From contig QHPW01000221.1 of NCBI GenBank assembly GCA_003219675.1, forward strand, positions 1 to 6,290: a DNA stretch of 6,290 nt, in the 5' to 3' direction. Both the position numbers and the translations under genes were made by a program. Each line of letters starts with the position of its first letter. The stretch's first letter is position 1. Under the pieces are notes generated by a model, which was not told the DNA's origin, ran no database searches, and saw only the letters and a program-made list of their open reading frames with translations. Shown piece after piece: positions 5,740 to 6,290 of this stretch. This stretch comes from Verrucomicrobiota bacterium. GTDB taxonomy: Bacteria; Verrucomicrobiota; Verrucomicrobiia; Limisphaerales; AV2.

Positions 5740-6232
5740 TTTGCAAAGCGACCATTACTTCATGGGCGAAGCGCTGCGCCAGGCGCGGCGCGCCCGCGAG
5801 TGCGAGGAGGTGCCGGTCGGCGCGGTGGTCATGCGAGAAGGACGAATCATCGCCCGCGCATTTAATCAGGTGGAACTGTTGAAGGATGCCACCGCACACG
5901 CTGAAATGCTTGCGTTGACCCAGGCCGAAGAGGCGGTGGGCGATTGGCGGCTCACCGACTGCACGCTTTACGTGACGAAAGAACCGTGCCCGATGTGCGC
6001 CGGCGCGATCATTCACGTGCGGCTGGCGCGGATCGTTTACGGCGCGGGCGATCCAAAAGGCGGCGCGGCGGGCGGGGCCTTGAACCTCCTGCAGCTTCCT
6101 TCACTCAACCACCGCTGCGAAATCACCTCCGGTGTGCGCGAAGCAGAATGCCGTTCGTTGCTCCAAAGTTTTTTTGCGGAGCAGCGCGAGCGGGCAAAAT
6201 CGGAGGGCCCGACCACAGGTTTCGCAGAATGA
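5717..6232 (+). CDS. tadA: tRNA adenosine(34) deaminase TadA
   Basis: 171 residues, ATG start, TGA stop. It converts adenosine to inosine at the wobble position (34) of tRNA-Arg(ACG) in the cytoplasm and is usually essential in bacteria. The deaminase motif H61-A-E63 supplies one zinc ligand and the proton-shuttling Glu; P90-C91-P-M-C94 supplies two cysteine ligands. VPVGAVV (32-38), an Asn after the next strand (N50), IVYGAGDPKGGAAGG (106-120) and the C-terminal helix region ending SFFAEQRE all fit the family. Length is normal with a short N-terminal extension; a start at M16 (5762) would be closer to the Escherichia coli layout. No Shine-Dalgarno sequence precedes ATG 5717, and the 3' end of the interrupted Nudix frame overlaps the start by 23 bases, so translation may be coupled or low. 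Unlike its upstream neighbours it is fully intact. Confidence 0.94.
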   Translation: MPDEPIIDLQSDHYFMGEALRQARRARECEEVPVGAVVMREGRIIARAFNQVELLKDATAHAEMLALTQAEEAVGDWRLTDCTLYVTKEPCPMCAGAIIHVRLARIVYGAGDPKGGAAGGALNLLQLPSLNHRCEITSGVREAECRSLLQSFFAEQRERAKSEGPTTGFAE

Positions 6233-6290
6233 TCGGCTCTGACCGTTTGCCGCAGCCGCTGAACCCACTCACCGCTCCCTTCCCATGAAC
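6233..6290. other. Region after tadA, ending in a possible repeat border
   Basis: No gene is visible in these 58 bases. The last seven bases (6284-6290) are CATGAAC, the border motif seen at the palindromic elements, preceded by pyrimidine-rich sequence. A further element may start beyond the window, but seven bases alone are weak evidence. Confidence 0.3.

Overview
The window looks like chromosomal DNA of a GC-rich, free-living bacterium of the Verrucomicrobiota, most likely near Pedosphaera/Limisphaerales. This is inferred from gene content, not from a search. The evidence is a prepilin-like protein with the H-X9-DG signature, a secreted ThuA-like protein next to a secreted PQQ-type beta-propeller protein, and a Hanks-type kinase with a zinc-ribbon front end. 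Good Shine-Dalgarno sites are rare, and GTG/TTG starts are used.

Layout. At 15-839 (+) there is a complete pseudopilin-like protein. A 448-base gene-free stretch (840-1287) follows and carries two large palindromic repeat elements. A soluble Ser/Thr protein kinase lies at 1288-2301 (+). It converges on a small three-helix membrane protein at 2333-2656 (-). Another gene-free stretch (2657-2960) holds a third large palindrome and an unrelated short CTCACCC-type palindrome. A ThuA-domain gene (2961-3685, -) is frameshifted. It is divergent from a secreted beta-propeller gene at 3839-5137 (+), which has the clearest ribosome binding site and a plausible promoter. Downstream on the same strand is a Nudix hydrolase gene with an in-frame amber stop at a position that should be Trp (about 5194-5739). 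Its 3' end runs through a 7-bp tandem repeat into tadA (5717-6232), the tRNA adenosine-34 deaminase, which is intact.

How the genes fit together. The ThuA/beta-propeller pair is of the sort seen in the secreted carbohydrate-related repertoires of this phylum. The Nudix and tadA genes are housekeeping-type genes in the same direction and overlap slightly. I see no defence system, phage, CRISPR array, tRNA or rRNA.

Most worth a second look: (i) a family of palindromic elements, three copies here, whose cores differ but whose borders share a CATGAA-type motif facing inward, suggesting a REPIN- or MITE-like mobile repeat; (ii) two damaged genes (ThuA frameshift, Nudix amber) and one gene with a suspected internal gap, all within about 2 kb, which could be real decay or assembly error; (iii) a heptanucleotide repeat lying inside the Nudix/tadA junction. 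I did not find a convincing new multi-gene system.
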